Shown: one piece after another, positions 43,134-51,998 of the stretch
Layout: the number at the start of each line of letters is the position of its first letter
Numbering within the stretch: the first letter of the stretch is position 1
From: Pseudomonas sp. Irchel s3h14
GTDB lineage: Bacteria > Pseudomonadota > Gammaproteobacteria > Pseudomonadales > Pseudomonadaceae
Direction of reading: 5' to 3'
Length of the DNA: 64,000 nucleotides
NCBI RefSeq assembly: GCF_900187425.1
Contig: NZ_FYDJ01000021.1
Span: forward strand, 1 to 64,000
Translations under genes and position numbers: made by a program
Notes under the pieces: model-generated
Told to the model about the DNA's origin: nothing
Databases searched by the model: none
Seen by the model: only the letters and a program-made list of their open reading frames with translations

Positions 43134-44096
43134 ATGACGACTACTGCCCCTTCGACCCCAGCCGTACAACTGCTGGAGGTCTCGCCGGAATATGCCGGCC
43201 AACGTATTGATAACTTCCTACTCGCTCGGCTTAAAGGCGTGCCCAAGACCTTGATTTACCGCATTTTGCGCAAGGGCGAAGTGCGGGTGAACAAAGGTCG
43301 GATCAAGCCCGAATACAAGCTGCAGGCGGGCGATATCGTGCGCGTGCCGCCGGTTCGCGTGCCTGAGCGCGACGAACCGGTGCCGCTGGCCCAAGGCCTG
43401 CTGCAGCGCCTCGAAGCCTCGATTGTCTTCGAAGACAAGGCGTTGATCGTGATCAACAAGCCTTGCGGCATCGCGGTTCATGGCGGCAGCGGCCTGACTT
43501 ACGGGGTGATCGAAGCCTTTCGTCAGTTGCGTCCCGATTGCAAAGAGCTTGAACTGGTTCATCGTCTCGACCGTGATACGTCCGGCCTGTTGATGATCGC
43601 CAAGAAGCGCAGCATGCTGCGTCACTTGCACACGGCATTGCGCGGCGATGGCGTCGATAAGCGCTACATGGCGCTGGTTCGCGGCAACTGGGCGGCCTCG
43701 ATCAAGCAAGTCCGAGCGTCGCTGGGCAAGAGCAACCTGCGCTCCGGCGAGCGTATGGTCGAGGTCGACGAGGAGGAGGGGAAGGAGTCCGTGACCGTGT
43801 TCAAGGTCCTGCGCCGCTTCGGCGACTTTGCCACCCTGATCGAAGCCAAGCCGATTACCGGCCGGACTCACCAGATCCGCGTCCACACCTTGCACGCCGG
43901 GCATTGCATCGCCGGCGATACCAAATATGGCGATGAAGGCTTCAGCAAAGAGATTCGTGACCTGGGCGGAAAGCGCCTGTTCCTGCACGCCTACATGCTG
44001 ACCGTGCCGCTGCCGGATGGTGGTGAGCTGAAGTTGCAGGCGCCGGTCGACGAGATGTGGGCCAAAACCGTGGAGCGATTGAGTGCGCCCATCTGA
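43134..44096 (+). CDS. rluC: 23S rRNA pseudouridine synthase RluC
   Basis: This 320-residue enzyme makes three pseudouridines in 23S rRNA (positions 955, 2504 and 2580 in E. coli). An N-terminal S4 RNA-binding domain (AGQRIDNFLLARLKGVPKTLIYRILRKGEVRVN) is followed by the catalytic core with HRLDRDTSGLLMIAKK (catalytic Asp near residue 146) and PITGRTHQIRVH. Divergent from rne, as in other gamma-proteobacteria. Its 3' end overlaps the HAD gene by 14 bp. Confidence 0.95.
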   Translation: MTTTAPSTPAVQLLEVSPEYAGQRIDNFLLARLKGVPKTLIYRILRKGEVRVNKGRIKPEYKLQAGDIVRVPPVRVPERDEPVPLAQGLLQRLEASIVFEDKALIVINKPCGIAVHGGSGLTYGVIEAFRQLRPDCKELELVHRLDRDTSGLLMIAKKRSMLRHLHTALRGDGVDKRYMALVRGNWAASIKQVRASLGKSNLRSGERMVEVDEEEGKESVTVFKVLRRFGDFATLIEAKPITGRTHQIRVHTLHAGHCIAGDTKYGDEGFSKEIRDLGGKRLFLHAYMLTVPLPDGGELKLQAPVDEMWAKTVERLSAPI

Positions 44097-44745
44097 TTAC
44101 AAACTGCTGATTTTCGATTGGGACGGTACTCTCGCCGACTCCATTGGTCGGATTGTCGAGTCGATGCACGTCGCGTCCGAGCGCTCCGGATTTCAGTTGC
44201 GTGATGATTTTGCTGTCAAAGGCATCATCGGTCTGGGTCTGCCGGAAGCGATTCGCACGTTGTATCCGCAAATCAGCGATGCTGAGCTGATCGCATTCCG
44301 TGAGTACTATGCTGATCACTACATCGCCTCGGAAGCCGTGCCTTCGCCGTTGTTCGAGGGTGTGGTCGAGTCGATGGAAGCGTTTCGTGCTGAGGGTTAT
44401 CACTTGGCGGTCGCGACCGGCAAGGCTCGTCGCGGGCTGGATCGGGTGCTGAAGTCTCACGGCTGGGAAGATTATTTCGATATCACCCGCGCGGCTGACG
44501 AAACCGCTAGCAAACCCCATCCGTTGATGCTCGAGCAGATCCTCGCTCACTGCGAGGTTCGCCCGGAGCAGGCACTGATGGTGGGCGATTCGTCCTTTGA
44601 TTTGCAGATGGCGCGCAACGCCGGCATGGATTCGGTGGCTGTCAGCTACGGCGCGCAATCGATCGAAGCGTTGAAATTATTCGAGCCGGCACTGGCTATT
44701 GATCGTTTTTCAGAATTGCATGCCTGGCTGAGTCAGCGGGCTTAA
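44083..44745 (+). CDS. HAD-superfamily hydrolase, Gph-like
   Basis: This 220-residue phosphatase of the phosphoglycolate-phosphatase type has motif I DWDGTLADS (nucleophile Asp near 12), motif II TGKARRG, the motif III Lys in SKPHPLML, and motif IV MVGDSSFDLQMA. The GTG start at 44083 overlaps rluC, so translation is coupled. The substrate cannot be told from the sequence. Confidence 0.92.
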   Translation: MRPSDYKLLIFDWDGTLADSIGRIVESMHVASERSGFQLRDDFAVKGIIGLGLPEAIRTLYPQISDAELIAFREYYADHYIASEAVPSPLFEGVVESMEAFRAEGYHLAVATGKARRGLDRVLKSHGWEDYFDITRAADETASKPHPLMLEQILAHCEVRPEQALMVGDSSFDLQMARNAGMDSVAVSYGAQSIEALKLFEPALAIDRFSELHAWLSQRA

Positions 44746-44771
44746 TAGGTTTTTTTTCTGGGGTGGATGTC

Positions 44772-45761
44772 ATGACCGACGAATGGAAAGCGCCCGCCAA
44801 GGCGAGCGCAGAGAGCGGTGACGAGAAAAGCTGGAAGCTGCTGGAAAAGACCCTGCTGGCTAGCGTGCAAGAGCAGCGCCGGTCCCGTCGCTGGGGGATT
44901 TTCTTCAAGCTGCTGACCTTTGTGTACCTGTTTGGCGCGTTGATCCTGTTCACGCCGCTGATGGACATGGAAAAAGCTGCCACCCGCAGTGGCAACTACA
45001 CCGCGCTGATCGACGTGACCGGCATGATTGCCGACAAGGAGCCAGCCAGCGCTGACAACATCGTCGGCAGCCTGCGTGCAGCGTTCGAGGACAAGAAGGT
45101 CAAAGGTGTCATCCTGCGAATCAACAGTCCGGGTGGCAGTCCGGTGCAGTCGGGTTACGTCTATGACGAGATCCGCCGTTTGCGCGGCCTGCATCCGGAC
45201 ACCAGGCTTTACGCGGTGATCTCGGATTTGGGCGCTTCCGGTGCTTATTACATCGCCAGTGCGGCGGATCAGATCTACGCCGACAAGGCGAGCCTGGTGG
45301 GTTCCATTGGTGTGACGGCAGCCGGCTATGGCTTTGTCGGGACGATGGAGAAGCTGGGTGTCGAGCGACGCACTTACACGTCCGGCGAGCATAAATCGTT
45401 CCTCGATCCTTTCCAGCCGCAGAAGCCTGAAGAAACTCAGTTCTGGCAGGGCGTACTCGATACCACTCATCAGCAGTTCATCAGCAGCGTCAAGAAAGGT
45501 CGTGGCGACCGTCTCAAGGACAAGGAGCATCCGGAGTTGTTCTCCGGGTTGGTCTGGTCTGGTGAGCAGGCACTGTCGCTGGGCCTGATCGATGGCCTGG
45601 GAAATGCCAGTTCGGTGGCGCGTGACGTGATCGGCGAGAAAGAGCTGGTGGACTTCACCGTTCAGGAGTCGCCATTCGATCGCTTCTCGAAAAAACTGGG
45701 TGCCAGCGTGGCTGAGCATCTGGCGATGTGGATGGGCTTCCAGGGACCTTCGTTGCGCTGA
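44772..45761 (+). CDS. sppA: Signal peptide peptidase SppA, short type
   Basis: This 329-residue inner-membrane serine protease degrades cleaved signal peptides. One N-terminal membrane helix (about 38-58: WGIFFKLLTFVYLFGALILFT) is followed by a single S49 domain with INSPGGSPVQSGYVYDEI, the nucleophile Ser in DLGASGAYYIASAAD and the general-base Lys in YTSGEHKSFLDPF. The start ATG 44772 has GGGGTGGA upstream. A GTG 9 bp earlier is possible. It is the last gene of the rluC series. Confidence 0.94.
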   Translation: MTDEWKAPAKASAESGDEKSWKLLEKTLLASVQEQRRSRRWGIFFKLLTFVYLFGALILFTPLMDMEKAATRSGNYTALIDVTGMIADKEPASADNIVGSLRAAFEDKKVKGVILRINSPGGSPVQSGYVYDEIRRLRGLHPDTRLYAVISDLGASGAYYIASAADQIYADKASLVGSIGVTAAGYGFVGTMEKLGVERRTYTSGEHKSFLDPFQPQKPEETQFWQGVLDTTHQQFISSVKKGRGDRLKDKEHPELFSGLVWSGEQALSLGLIDGLGNASSVARDVIGEKELVDFTVQESPFDRFSKKLGASVAEHLAMWMGFQGPSLR

Positions 45762-45774
45762 TTCTCCTTCGGCA

Positions 45775-45806
45775 TAAAAAACCGGCCCAAGTGGCCGGTT
45801 TTTTTA
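45775..45806 (+). terminator. Terminator after sppA
   Basis: AAAAACCGGCC-CAAGT-GGCCGGTTTTTTT: perfect stem and T run, 14 bp after the sppA stop. Confidence 0.95.
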
Positions 45807-45818
45807 TGTCTGCGCGGT

Positions 45819-45957
45819 CTCTGTAGCAGCTGGCGAAGCCTGCGTTCGAGTGCGTAGCGCTCGCCAAACCATACACCGCAACCTTTCAGATAAACCGCGC
45901 AATCCGGATTTGCGAGCGCTGCGCACTCGAACGCAGGCTTCGCCAGCTGCTACAGAG
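45819..45957. repeat. Long inverted repeat (REPIN-like, distinct sequence family)
   Basis: CTCTGTAGCAGCTGGCGAAG... (45819-45864) is matched by its inverted copy at 45912-45957, with one mismatch in 46 bp apart from a short indel. A 47-bp centre separates the arms. The core GTAGCAGCTGGCGAAGCCTG is related in layout to GTAGGAGC REPs but differs in sequence. It lies between sppA and maf, which converge here. Confidence 0.9.
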
Positions 45958-45966
45958 CTGTGGTGT

Positions 45967-46545
45967 TCAGGGGATTTCAATGCCTTCGGCCAGCAACATG
46001 TCCACCAGGCGAATCAATGGCAGGCCGATCAGGCTGGTGGCGTCAGGGCCTTCGGTGCTTTGAAACAGGCTCACCCCCAAACCCTCGGCTTTGAAGCTGC
46101 CAGCGCAGTCATAGGGCTGTTCGGCGCGCAGGTAGCGTTCGATGCGTGCCTGATCGAGCGAGCGCATGTGCACGGTGAACGGCACGCAGTCGACCTGGCA
46201 TTCACCGGTCTGGCTGTTGAGTAGCGCCAGGCCGGTGAGGAAGGTCACGCTGGCACCGCTGGAGTCCAGAAGCTGTTCGCGGGCCTTTTCGAAGGTGTGC
46301 GGTTTGCCGATAATCCGCTCGCCGAGTACCGCGACCTGATCGGAGCCGATGATCAGATGAGCGGGGTGGCTGCCGGCCAGCGCGCGTGCTTTTTCCTCGG
46401 CGAGGCGCTTGACCAGCTCGATAGCGGACTCGCCCGGACGATGGCTTTCGTCGATATCCGGCGAGCTGCAGGTAAACGGCAGCTGCAAGCGGGCCAGCAA
46501 TTCCCGACGATAAACCGAGCTTGAAGCGAGTAATAAAGGCAGCAT
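45967..46545 (-). CDS. Maf-family nucleotide pyrophosphatase (YceF type)
   Basis: This 192-residue cytosolic enzyme hydrolyses nonstandard nucleoside triphosphates. The motif set (LLLASSSVYRRELL, SSPDIDESHRPGES, IIGSDQVAVLGERIIGKP, YDCAGSFKAEGLG) fits the 7-methyl-GTP-specific YceF subgroup. The second of two close ATGs (46545) is chosen because GGAG lies 6 bp ahead of it, whereas it abuts the first. It is divergent from yceD, as in many gamma-proteobacteria. Confidence 0.93.
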   Translation of the reverse strand: MLPLLLASSSVYRRELLARLQLPFTCSSPDIDESHRPGESAIELVKRLAEEKARALAGSHPAHLIIGSDQVAVLGERIIGKPHTFEKAREQLLDSSGASVTFLTGLALLNSQTGECQVDCVPFTVHMRSLDQARIERYLRAEQPYDCAGSFKAEGLGVSLFQSTEGPDATSLIGLPLIRLVDMLLAEGIEIP

Positions 46546-46651
46546 GCGCATCTCCAGAAGACAGGCGCGAATTCTAGCGGAGGCTTGCAAGTGACGGACA
46601 GGGCTGAATTTCCTTTGACATGGCTGGGGGCATCCCTATAATGCTGCGCCT

Positions 46652-47179
46652 ATGTTGAATGACCCGATTCCACCTCACGTTGACCCGCGCAAATTGGCTG
46701 ATCGTGGCACCACCCTTCAAGGTGAACTGCTGCTGGCCGATTTGGAGAGACTCTGCGACCCGCTTTCCGACACTGTCGGTACGGTGCAGGCTAAATTCGT
46801 TTTTGAACGAGATGAACGTAAGTCTGTGGTAATCCACAGCTTTATCGACACCGAAGTCAAAATGGTTTGCCAGCGTTGTCTTGAGCTGGTCACCCTGCCG
46901 ATCCATAGCGAATGCAGTTATGCTGTGGTGAAGGAGGGTGCGAATACCCAGTCGTTGCCGAAAGGTTATGACGTGCTGGAACTGGGCGAAGATCCTTTGG
47001 ATCTGCAGTCACTGATCGAGGAGGAGCTTCTGCTCGCCTTGCCCATTGTGCCTGCTCATCATCCGGAAGAATGCCAGCAGCCGGCGGGTCTCGATGAGCC
47101 CGAACCGAGCGAGGACGAGGTAACGCGGTCCAACCCGTTCAGTGTATTGGCGCAGTTAAAGCGTGACCCAAACGTTTAG
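46652..47179 (+). CDS. yceD: DUF177/YceD family protein
   Basis: This 175-residue cytosolic protein is the conserved neighbour of rpmF. The DUF177 region (about 25-150) contains VCQRCLELVTLPIHSECSYAVV and EEELLLALPIVPAHHPEEC. Homologues in plants and bacteria affect 23S rRNA processing. It is the first gene of the operon leading to the fatty-acid genes and ends 13 bp before rpmF. Confidence 0.93.
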   Translation: MLNDPIPPHVDPRKLADRGTTLQGELLLADLERLCDPLSDTVGTVQAKFVFERDERKSVVIHSFIDTEVKMVCQRCLELVTLPIHSECSYAVVKEGANTQSLPKGYDVLELGEDPLDLQSLIEEELLLALPIVPAHHPEECQQPAGLDEPEPSEDEVTRSNPFSVLAQLKRDPNV

Positions 47180-47192
47180 GAGTTAATCAATT

Positions 47193-47375
47193 ATGGCTGT
47201 TCAGCAGAACAAAAAATCCCGCTCTGCCCGTGACATGCGTCGTTCGCACGACGCCCTGACGGCAAGCACTCTGTCTGTAGAAAAAACCACCGGTGAAATT
47301 CACCTGCGTCACCACGTATCGCCAGAAGGCGTATACCGTGGCCGTAAAGTGATCGACAAGGGCGCTGACGAGTAA
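47193..47375 (+). CDS. rpmF: 50S ribosomal protein L32
   Basis: This 60-residue basic ribosomal protein (MAVQQNKKSRSARDMRRSHDAL...HHVSPEGVYRGRKVIDK) has the length usual for the family. It has no cysteines in the C-terminal half, as in other proteobacteria. A GGAG ribosome binding site precedes the ATG. The plsX start lies 4 bp after the stop. Confidence 0.97.
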   Translation: MAVQQNKKSRSARDMRRSHDALTASTLSVEKTTGEIHLRHHVSPEGVYRGRKVIDKGADE

Positions 47376-47379
47376 TCAC

Positions 47380-48390
47380 TTGTCTGCTCAAGTCATCGCG
47401 ATTGACGCAATGGGCGGGGACTTCGGTCCCCGCAGCATTGTTCAGGCCAGCCTTGCTTGTCTGTCTGCTACGCCCTCGCTACATCTGACCCTCGTCGGTC
47501 AATCCTCCCTTCTTGAAGAATTGCTCTCTGGCCAATCGGCTGTGGATCGCTCGCGTCTGTCGATTGCTCCGGCGTCCGAAGTCATCACCATGGACGAAAA
47601 ACCTGCTCAAGCCCTGCGCGGCAAGCCCGACTCGTCGATGCGCGTGGCGCTGGAGTTGCTGCGCGATGGCAAGGTCCAGGCCTGTGTCAGTGCCGGCAAT
47701 ACCGGTGCGCTGATGGCGTTGTCGCGCTTCGTGCTCAAGACCTTGCCGGGCATTGATCGGCCGGCGATGGTGGCGGCGATTCCGACGCAGAAGGGTTATT
47801 GCCAGTTGCTCGACTTGGGCGCCAATGTCGATTGCAGCGCCGAGCACTTGTTGCAGTTCGCCGTGATGGGGTCGGTGGCGGCGGAAACACTGGGCATCGT
47901 TCGTCCGCGAGTGGCGCTGCTGAACATTGGTACTGAAGACATCAAGGGCAATCAGCAGGTCAAGCTGGCGGCCACCTTGTTGCAGAGTGCTCGCGGCATC
48001 AATTACATCGGTTTTGTCGAAGGTGACGGTGTGTACCGTGGCGAGGCGGATGTGGTGGTATGTGACGGTTTTGTCGGCAATATCCTGCTCAAATCCAGCG
48101 AAGGCCTGGCGACCATGATTGCCGGGCGCATCGAAGCCTTGTTCAAGAAAAACCTTGCGTCGAAAGTGGTCGGTGCTTTGGCATTGCCGCTGATGAAGCG
48201 CTTGCAAGCTGATCTGGCGCCTGCGCGACATAACGGCGCAAGTTTCCTTGGTTTGCAGGGAATTGTGGTGAAAAGCCATGGTTCGGCGGGGGTTCAGGGC
48301 TTCCAGAGTGCGATTCAGCGCGCCTTGATCGAGATCCAGGAAAACCTGCCGGAACGCATTCACGGTCGCCTGGAGGATTTGTTGCTTTAG
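47380..48390 (+). CDS. plsX: Phosphate acyltransferase PlsX
   Basis: This 336-residue enzyme makes acyl-phosphate from acyl-ACP for phospholipid synthesis. It begins SAQVIAIDAMGGDFGP and contains SAGNTGALMALSRF, LLDLGANVDCS and DGFVGNILLKSSEG. The start is TTG at 47380, 4 bp after rpmF. No ATG lies near the conserved N-terminus, so translation probably depends on coupling to rpmF. The gene for FabH, which lies next in E. coli, is absent here. Confidence 0.94.
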   Translation: MSAQVIAIDAMGGDFGPRSIVQASLACLSATPSLHLTLVGQSSLLEELLSGQSAVDRSRLSIAPASEVITMDEKPAQALRGKPDSSMRVALELLRDGKVQACVSAGNTGALMALSRFVLKTLPGIDRPAMVAAIPTQKGYCQLLDLGANVDCSAEHLLQFAVMGSVAAETLGIVRPRVALLNIGTEDIKGNQQVKLAATLLQSARGINYIGFVEGDGVYRGEADVVVCDGFVGNILLKSSEGLATMIAGRIEALFKKNLASKVVGALALPLMKRLQADLAPARHNGASFLGLQGIVVKSHGSAGVQGFQSAIQRALIEIQENLPERIHGRLEDLLL

Positions 48391-48515
48391 GCGTTTTCGT
48401 CGGACAATGCTTAAATGTGACCGCTCAGTTCAATTTGCCATCCAACTGTCAGTTTCTTGCGTCCCCCAAGCGGGACGTCAATTCTCCGACGACAAGATCA
48501 TTAGGGGCTTGTTAC

Positions 48516-49454
48516 ATGTCTGCTTCCCTCGCATTCGTCTTTCCGGGACAGGGTTCGCAGTCCCTCGGCATGCTGGCCGAGTTGGGCGCGCAACATCTGG
48601 TTGTCCTCGAAACATTCAAAGAAGCTTCCGATGCTCTGGGTTACGACCTGTGGGCACTGACCCAGCAAGGGCCGGAAGAGCAACTCAATCAAACCGATAA
48701 AACCCAGCCGGCCATTCTGACCGCCTCGATTGCCTTGTGGCGTCTGTGGCTGGCTGAAGGTGGCGCGCGTCCGGCTTATGTTGCCGGGCACAGCCTGGGC
48801 GAATACAGCGCACTGGTTGCCGCGGGCAGTCTGAGCCTGGGTGACGCGGTGAAGCTGGTCCAGCGCCGTGGTCAGTTGATGCAGGAAGCCGTTCCGGCCG
48901 GGCAAGGAGGCATGGCCGCCATTCTCGGTCTGGACGATGCTGATGTGCTGGCAGCCTGCGCCGAAGCGGCGCAAGGCGAAGTGGTCAGTGCAGTCAACTT
49001 CAACTCCCCTGGTCAAGTGGTCATCGCCGGTGCCAAGGCTGCGGTCGAGCGTGCCATCGAAGGCTGCAAGGCTCGTGGTGCCAAGCGCGCCATGCCATTG
49101 CCGGTCAGCGTGCCGTCCCATTGCGAGCTGATGCGTCCGGCGGCCGAGCGTTTCGCCGAGTCGATCGCTGCGATCGACTGGCAGGCGCCGCAGATTCCAG
49201 TGGTTCAAAACGTCAGCGCCACTGTGCCGGCCGATCTGGAAACCCTCAAGCGCGATCTGCTTGAACAGCTCTACAAGCCTGTTCGCTGGGTCGAATCGGT
49301 TCAGGCATTGGCCGCCAAAGGTGCTACCCAGTTGGTCGAATGTGGCCCAGGTAAAGTGCTGGCTGGTCTGAACAAGCGTTGCGCCGAAGGCGTGTCGACA
49401 TCCAACCTCAATACCCCCGACGCCTTCGCTGCCGCCCGCGCAGCGTTGGCTTGA
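48516..49454 (+). CDS. fabD: Malonyl-CoA-ACP transacylase FabD
   Basis: This 312-residue enzyme loads malonyl groups on ACP. The active-site GHSLGEYSALVAAG holds the nucleophile Ser (near residue 92), and the second catalytic residue is His in VPSHCELM. It begins LAFVFPGQGSQSLGML. The ATG at 48516 gives the standard length. The frame is open 99 bp further upstream but has no good start. A 125-bp gap from plsX suggests a second promoter. Confidence 0.96.
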   Translation: MSASLAFVFPGQGSQSLGMLAELGAQHLVVLETFKEASDALGYDLWALTQQGPEEQLNQTDKTQPAILTASIALWRLWLAEGGARPAYVAGHSLGEYSALVAAGSLSLGDAVKLVQRRGQLMQEAVPAGQGGMAAILGLDDADVLAACAEAAQGEVVSAVNFNSPGQVVIAGAKAAVERAIEGCKARGAKRAMPLPVSVPSHCELMRPAAERFAESIAAIDWQAPQIPVVQNVSATVPADLETLKRDLLEQLYKPVRWVESVQALAAKGATQLVECGPGKVLAGLNKRCAEGVSTSNLNTPDAFAAARAALA

Positions 49455-49470
49455 ATCAGGAGAAGCCTGC

Positions 49471-50214
49471 ATGAGTCTGCAAGGTAAAGTTGCACTGGTC
49501 ACTGGCGCGAGCCGCGGTATCGGCCAGGCTATCGCCCTGGAACTGGGTCGTCAGGGCGCCATCGTTATCGGCACCGCGACATCTGCCTCGGGTGCCGAGC
49601 GCATTGCGGCAACCCTGAAGGAAAACGGGATTCAAGGCACTGGCCTGGAACTCAATGTCACCAGCGACGAATCCGTTGCTGCAGTACTGGCGAGCATTAC
49701 ATCGCAGTTCGGTGCTCCGGCGATCCTGGTCAATAATGCCGGTATCACCCGCGATAATCTGATGATGCGCATGAAAAATGACGAATGGCATGACGTCGTC
49801 GATACCAACCTGAACAGTCTGTTCCGCCTGTCCAAGGGCGTTTTGCGCGGTATGACCAAAGCCCGTTGGGGACGAATTATCAGTATTGGCTCGGTTGTGG
49901 GTGCCATGGGCAACGCAGGCCAAGTAAACTACGCAGCCGCCAAGGCCGGTCTGGAAGGTTTCAGCCGTTCACTGGCGCGTGAAGTCGGTTCGCGTTCGAT
50001 TACGGTAAACTCGGTGGCCCCTGGGTTCATCGACACCGATATGACCCGCGAACTGCCCGAGGCACAGCGTGAAGCCTTGCAGACGCAGATTCCGCTGGGC
50101 CGTCTGGGGCAAGCTCAAGAGATCGCGTCTGTGGTCGCTTTTCTTGCATCCGACGGTGCGGCTTACGTTACTGGGGCTACAATCCCGGTGAACGGCGGGA
50201 TGTACATGAGTTAA
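49471..50214 (+). CDS. fabG: 3-oxoacyl-ACP reductase FabG
   Basis: This 247-residue SDR enzyme reduces 3-oxoacyl-ACP with NADPH. Motifs: TGASRGIGQAIA (cofactor), NNAGITRDNLMMRM, the catalytic Ser in ISIGSVVG, and YAAAKAG (Tyr and Lys). AGGAG lies 8 bp ahead of the ATG. It sits 16 bp after fabD. Confidence 0.97.
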   Translation: MSLQGKVALVTGASRGIGQAIALELGRQGAIVIGTATSASGAERIAATLKENGIQGTGLELNVTSDESVAAVLASITSQFGAPAILVNNAGITRDNLMMRMKNDEWHDVVDTNLNSLFRLSKGVLRGMTKARWGRIISIGSVVGAMGNAGQVNYAAAKAGLEGFSRSLAREVGSRSITVNSVAPGFIDTDMTRELPEAQREALQTQIPLGRLGQAQEIASVVAFLASDGAAYVTGATIPVNGGMYMS

Positions 50215-50319
50215 ATGTGACGGGTTGCTTCAAAAAAATGTCATACGAGCTGTCTAAAATCCGTTATAAAGCTGCAATCTATTTATAGGCAGAGGGTCGT
50301 CGGGTTTGAGGAGTGAAGC

Positions 50320-50353
50320 TTTCAGTTGAAAAACTGAAAAGTCTTTCTATACA
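50320..50353 (+). promoter_or_regulatory. acpP: acpP promoter overlapping a perfect hairpin
   Basis: TTGAAA (50326-50331) and TATACA (50348-50353) are 16 bp apart. The -35 box is inside an inverted repeat TTTCAGTT-GAAA-AACTGAAA (50320-50339). ACP is needed in great excess over the Fab enzymes, so an extra promoter is expected. The hairpin may bind a regulator or act as weak terminator for fabG transcripts. Confidence 0.5.
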
Positions 50354-50405
50354 CTTACCCACTGGCCAGCTGCCTGAATTTGTCCATTAGGAGTGAAAAC
50401 AAGGT

Positions 50406-50642
50406 ATGAGCACCATCGAAGAGCGCGTCAAGAAAATCGTTGCTGAGCAACTGGGCGTTAAAGAAGAAGAAGTGGTCAACACTGCTTCCTTCGTTGAAGA
50501 CCTGGGTGCCGACTCCCTTGACACTGTTGAGCTGGTGATGGCTCTGGAAGAGGAATTCGAGACCGAAATCCCTGACGAAGAAGCTGAGAAGATCACTACT
50601 GTACAAGCCGCAATCGATTACGTTACTAACCATCAGGCTTAA
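50406..50642 (+). CDS. acpP: Acyl carrier protein
   Basis: This 78-residue acidic carrier has the phosphopantetheine attachment Ser in GADSLDTVELVMALEEEF. Sequence and length are those of proteobacterial AcpP. It is preceded by a promoter and a 190-bp leader, and followed by a strong terminator ahead of fabF. Confidence 0.98.
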   Translation: MSTIEERVKKIVAEQLGVKEEEVVNTASFVEDLGADSLDTVELVMALEEEFETEIPDEEAEKITTVQAAIDYVTNHQA

Positions 50643-50671
50643 TAGCTTGTAATCGTTGCTTGCTGTCATGG

Positions 50672-50706
50672 AAAAACCGCACTGCCATCACGGCGTGCGG
50701 TTTTTT
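50672..50706 (+). terminator. Terminator between acpP and fabF
   Basis: AAAACCGCAC pairs with GTGCGGTTTTTT with an inner GCC/GGC stem. It should give a short, abundant acpP transcript with partial readthrough into fabF. Confidence 0.9.
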
Positions 50707-50753
50707 CTTTAGGCCTGATGCAAAGTCGTCGTCATTTGAAAAAGGAGAGTGCT

Positions 50754-51998
50754 GTGTCGCGTAGACGCGTCGTAGTCACCGGTATGGGTATGTTGTCGCC
50801 ACTGGGCACGGATGTGCCGAGCAGTTGGCAGGGCATTCTGGCTGGCCGCAGTGGCATTGGTCTGATCGAACACACCGACCTTTCTGCCTATTCCACCCGT
50901 TTTGGCGGCTCGGTAAAGGGCTTCAATGTCGAGGAATACCTGTCGGTCAAGGAAGCTCGCAAGCTCGACCTGTTCATTCAATACGGTCTTGCCGCAGGTT
51001 TTCAGGCAGTTCGTAACGCCGGTCTGGAAGTCACCGACGCCAACCGTGAGCGCATCGGCGTGGCCATGGGTTCGGGTATTGGCGGACTGACCAATATCGA
51101 AGAAACCAGCCGCACACTGCATGATTCCGGCCCACGACGGATCTCTCCGTTTTTCGTGCCAGGCTCGATCATCAATATGATTTCCGGTTTCCTGTCCATC
51201 CATCTGGGCGCACAGGGACCTAACTACGCCATCGCCACTGCGTGTACCACCGGTACGCACTGCATCGGCATGGCGGCACGCAACATCATGTACGACGAAG
51301 CCGACGTGATGATTGCCGGCGGCGCTGAAATGGCGGCTTGCGGTCTGGGCATGGGCGGCTTCGGAGCCTCCCGCGCACTGTCGACCCGCAACGACGAACC
51401 GACCCGCGCCAGCCGTCCATGGGACAAGGGCCGTGATGGCTTCGTGCTGTCCGACGGTGCCGGCGCTCTGGTTCTGGAAGAACTGGAACACGCCAAGGCC
51501 CGTGGTGCGACGATCTACGCCGAGCTGATCGGCTTTGGCACCAGTGGCGATGCCTACCACATGACTTCGCCTCCGGCCGATGGTGCGGGTGCTGCACGTT
51601 GCATTACCAATGCGCTGCGCGATGCCAAGATCAATGGCGATCAGGTTCAGTACGTCAATGCTCACGGCACCTCGACGTCGGCCGGCGACCTTGCCGAAGC
51701 CTGTGCGATCAAGTCGGTGTTCGGCGATCACGCTTACAAGCTGGCGGTCAGTTCGACCAAGTCCATGACCGGTCACCTGTTGGGTGCGGCGGGCGCGGTC
51801 GAGGCGATCTTCAGTGTGCTGGCGATCAACAGCCAGGTAGCGCCGCCGACCATCAACCTTGATGAGCCGGACGAAGGTTGCGACCTCGATTTCGTACCGC
51901 ATACCGCGCGCAATATGGATATCGATGTGGTGTTGTCCAACTCCTTCGGGTTTGGCGGCACCAACGGCTCGCTGGTGTTCCGCCGGTTCGCTGACTGA
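50754..51998 (+). CDS. fabF: 3-oxoacyl-ACP synthase II FabF
   Basis: This 414-residue condensing enzyme elongates acyl-ACP and makes cis-vaccenate. The catalytic triad is visible: Cys in IATACTTGTHCIG, His in NAHGTSTSAGD and His in KSMTGHLLGAAG. GTG at 50754 follows AAGGAGAG and gives the exact family length. Longer frames upstream are not expected to be used. Its stop overlaps pabC (TGATG). Confidence 0.96.
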   Translation: MSRRRVVVTGMGMLSPLGTDVPSSWQGILAGRSGIGLIEHTDLSAYSTRFGGSVKGFNVEEYLSVKEARKLDLFIQYGLAAGFQAVRNAGLEVTDANRERIGVAMGSGIGGLTNIEETSRTLHDSGPRRISPFFVPGSIINMISGFLSIHLGAQGPNYAIATACTTGTHCIGMAARNIMYDEADVMIAGGAEMAACGLGMGGFGASRALSTRNDEPTRASRPWDKGRDGFVLSDGAGALVLEELEHAKARGATIYAELIGFGTSGDAYHMTSPPADGAGAARCITNALRDAKINGDQVQYVNAHGTSTSAGDLAEACAIKSVFGDHAYKLAVSSTKSMTGHLLGAAGAVEAIFSVLAINSQVAPPTINLDEPDEGCDLDFVPHTARNMDIDVVLSNSFGFGGTNGSLVFRRFAD

